This document shows positions 63,336 through 64,000 of a stretch of 64,000 bases of DNA, one piece after another (the first letter of the stretch is position 1; every line of letters begins with the position of its first letter). Origin of the DNA: Polyangiaceae bacterium (GTDB taxonomy: Bacteria; Myxococcota_A; Polyangia; Polyangiales; Polyangiaceae); the NCBI GenBank assembly GCA_015075635.1, contig JABTUA010000003.1, positions 1,240,001 through 1,304,000 of the forward strand, given 5' to 3'. Under the pieces are notes generated by a model. That model had not been told where the DNA came from. It saw only the letters and a list, made by a program, of their open reading frames with translations, and ran no database searches. Both the position numbers and the translations under genes were made by a program.

Positions 63336-64000
63336 TCAGCTCGCCTTCAGCTCGCTCGGCATCGCCCAGTCGATGAGCTCGAAGTACTGCAAGCGCTGGG
63401 CGTCGCTCACGTCTTTCCAGGCCGCGCCCAAGAACTCGTGGAAGAGCTGCACGGCGAGGGCGCCCGCGCCGTGGCCCTCGGGCGCGCCGGGACGCTCGCT
63501 CTCCCAGCTGGCCTGATCGCAGGCGCTCTGGCGGAGCTCCGACGCGCGAGCCTGCCCGAGCCCCACGAAGCGGTAGGCCACGGCGCCGGCGGCCTGAGCG
63601 GGCACGCGGGCCGCGTCGCGCGGCGCGGCGACGGCGTCGAGGGTGAGCACCGCGCTCGAGGCGGCGTAGTGCGCGCCGAGCGCCGCGAAGCGCACGACCA
63701 CCGCGTCCGCGTGGGCGTCGATGGGGGTGGCTTGGCGCGGCTCGAATTCGAGCGACTGCCGCACGGCGTCCGCGGTGGCGCGCTCCAGCGGTAAGAGCGC
63801 GGAGAACAGCTCGGCGCGGGCTTTCGCCACTGCCGCCGCGTCCGCGCGACCGAGCACGTAGGCGTCGAGCGTCGCGAGCGCGTGCAACACGGGAGCGCGG
63901 GCAGAGGGCGGCGCGCACACGCCGATGGCGTGGGCGCTCACGCTGGCACACAGGTGGAGCAGGCCCTTGTGGGCGGCGCTGCCGGGCGGGGCGCGCCCGA
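63336..64000 (-). CDS. hypothetical protein (N-terminus beyond window)
   Basis: The frame is open from the right edge; the segment before the GTG at 63941 reads APPGSAAHKGLLHLCASVSA, natural-looking protein, so the gene probably starts outside the window. The visible 221 residues are Ala-rich and helical (ATLDAYVLGRADAAAVAKAR, VQLFHEFLGAAWKDVSDAQR). No motif or family is recognised. It converges on the methyltransferase gene, 2 bp between stops. Confidence 0.65.
   Translation of the reverse strand, partial: GRAPPGSAAHKGLLHLCASVSAHAIGVCAPPSARAPVLHALATLDAYVLGRADAAAVAKARAELFSALLPLERATADAVRQSLEFEPRQATPIDAHADAVVVRFAALGAHYAASSAVLTLDAVAAPRDAARVPAQAAGAVAYRFVGLGQARASELRQSACDQASWESERPGAPEGHGAGALAVQLFHEFLGAAWKDVSDAQRLQYFELIDWAMPSELKAS

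Overview
The window reads as chromosomal DNA of a large-genome myxobacterium, most likely a Polyangiales (Sorangium-like) member of the Myxococcota. The evidence is very high GC, frequent GTG and TTG starts, two sigma-54 activators, three complex histidine kinases, a Ser/Thr kinase with an HRDFSPQN catalytic loop, and many lipoproteins in which a Gly/Ser-rich linker precedes a Cys-rich or enzymatic domain. No rRNA, tRNA, CRISPR array, transposase or integrase was seen. This assignment is inference from style, not from a marker gene.

Layout. 1-8.5 kb is a signalling block: the end of one sigma-54 activator, a second with a pseudo-receiver and an altered GAFTGA loop, a CBS-pair/zinc-ribbon protein, a HAMP-array hybrid kinase and a translationally coupled receiver-PAS kinase. 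8.5-13.3 kb holds a glycosyltransferase, small membrane proteins, a rhodanese and an RNase J. 13.3-21.9 kb is an accessory region. RNase J, a Shewanella-like phosphatase, a hypothetical gene and a thiolase appear to have been contiguous originally. Two cargo segments now interrupt them, flanked by 145-bp and 318-bp direct repeats copied from the 3' end of the upstream host gene. The cargo encodes Cys-rich secreted proteins, an FGE-sulfatase-fold lipoprotein and a secreted metalloprotease-like protein.

22-34 kb has a thiolase, a CrtC/AttH-like protein, an aldo/keto reductase, a double pseudo-receiver/PilZ membrane protein, an FAD oxidoreductase, then a radical SAM/SPASM enzyme overlapping by ATGA a small zinc-ribbon lipoprotein with C-terminal PLYG motifs, and a 3-hydroxyacyl-CoA dehydrogenase. 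34-54 kb is mostly housekeeping and envelope genes: peroxiredoxin, GH114 glycosidase, M18 aminopeptidase, NtrY-like kinase plus TlpA-like thioredoxin, an Mpo1-like protein, YggX, a lytic transglycosylase-like protein, PEGA proteins, a di-iron ferritin-like protein and SlyX. 54-57.4 kb carries a second metalloprotease-like paralogue coupled to a kelch-like lipoprotein. 57.5-64 kb has a sugar epimerase-like enzyme, a TPR/PEGA protein, a Ser/Thr kinase, an M20 peptidase, an O-methyltransferase and a partial hypothetical gene.

Most notable signals. (1) The two metalloprotease-like paralogues each have a strong Shine-Dalgarno and ATG followed at once by a slippage-prone repeat (G9 in one, eight copies of a 7-bp unit in the other). 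In both, the ATG frame is closed in this sequence, as expected of phase-variable genes in the OFF state. (2) The radical SAM/PLYG-lipoprotein pair looks like an enzyme-substrate module. (3) The 13-22 kb region grew by insertions that duplicate the 3' end of the preceding gene. (4) At least fourteen genes have a TAnnnT hexamer 6-9 nt before the start codon, suggesting widespread leaderless transcription, including very compact divergent promoters.
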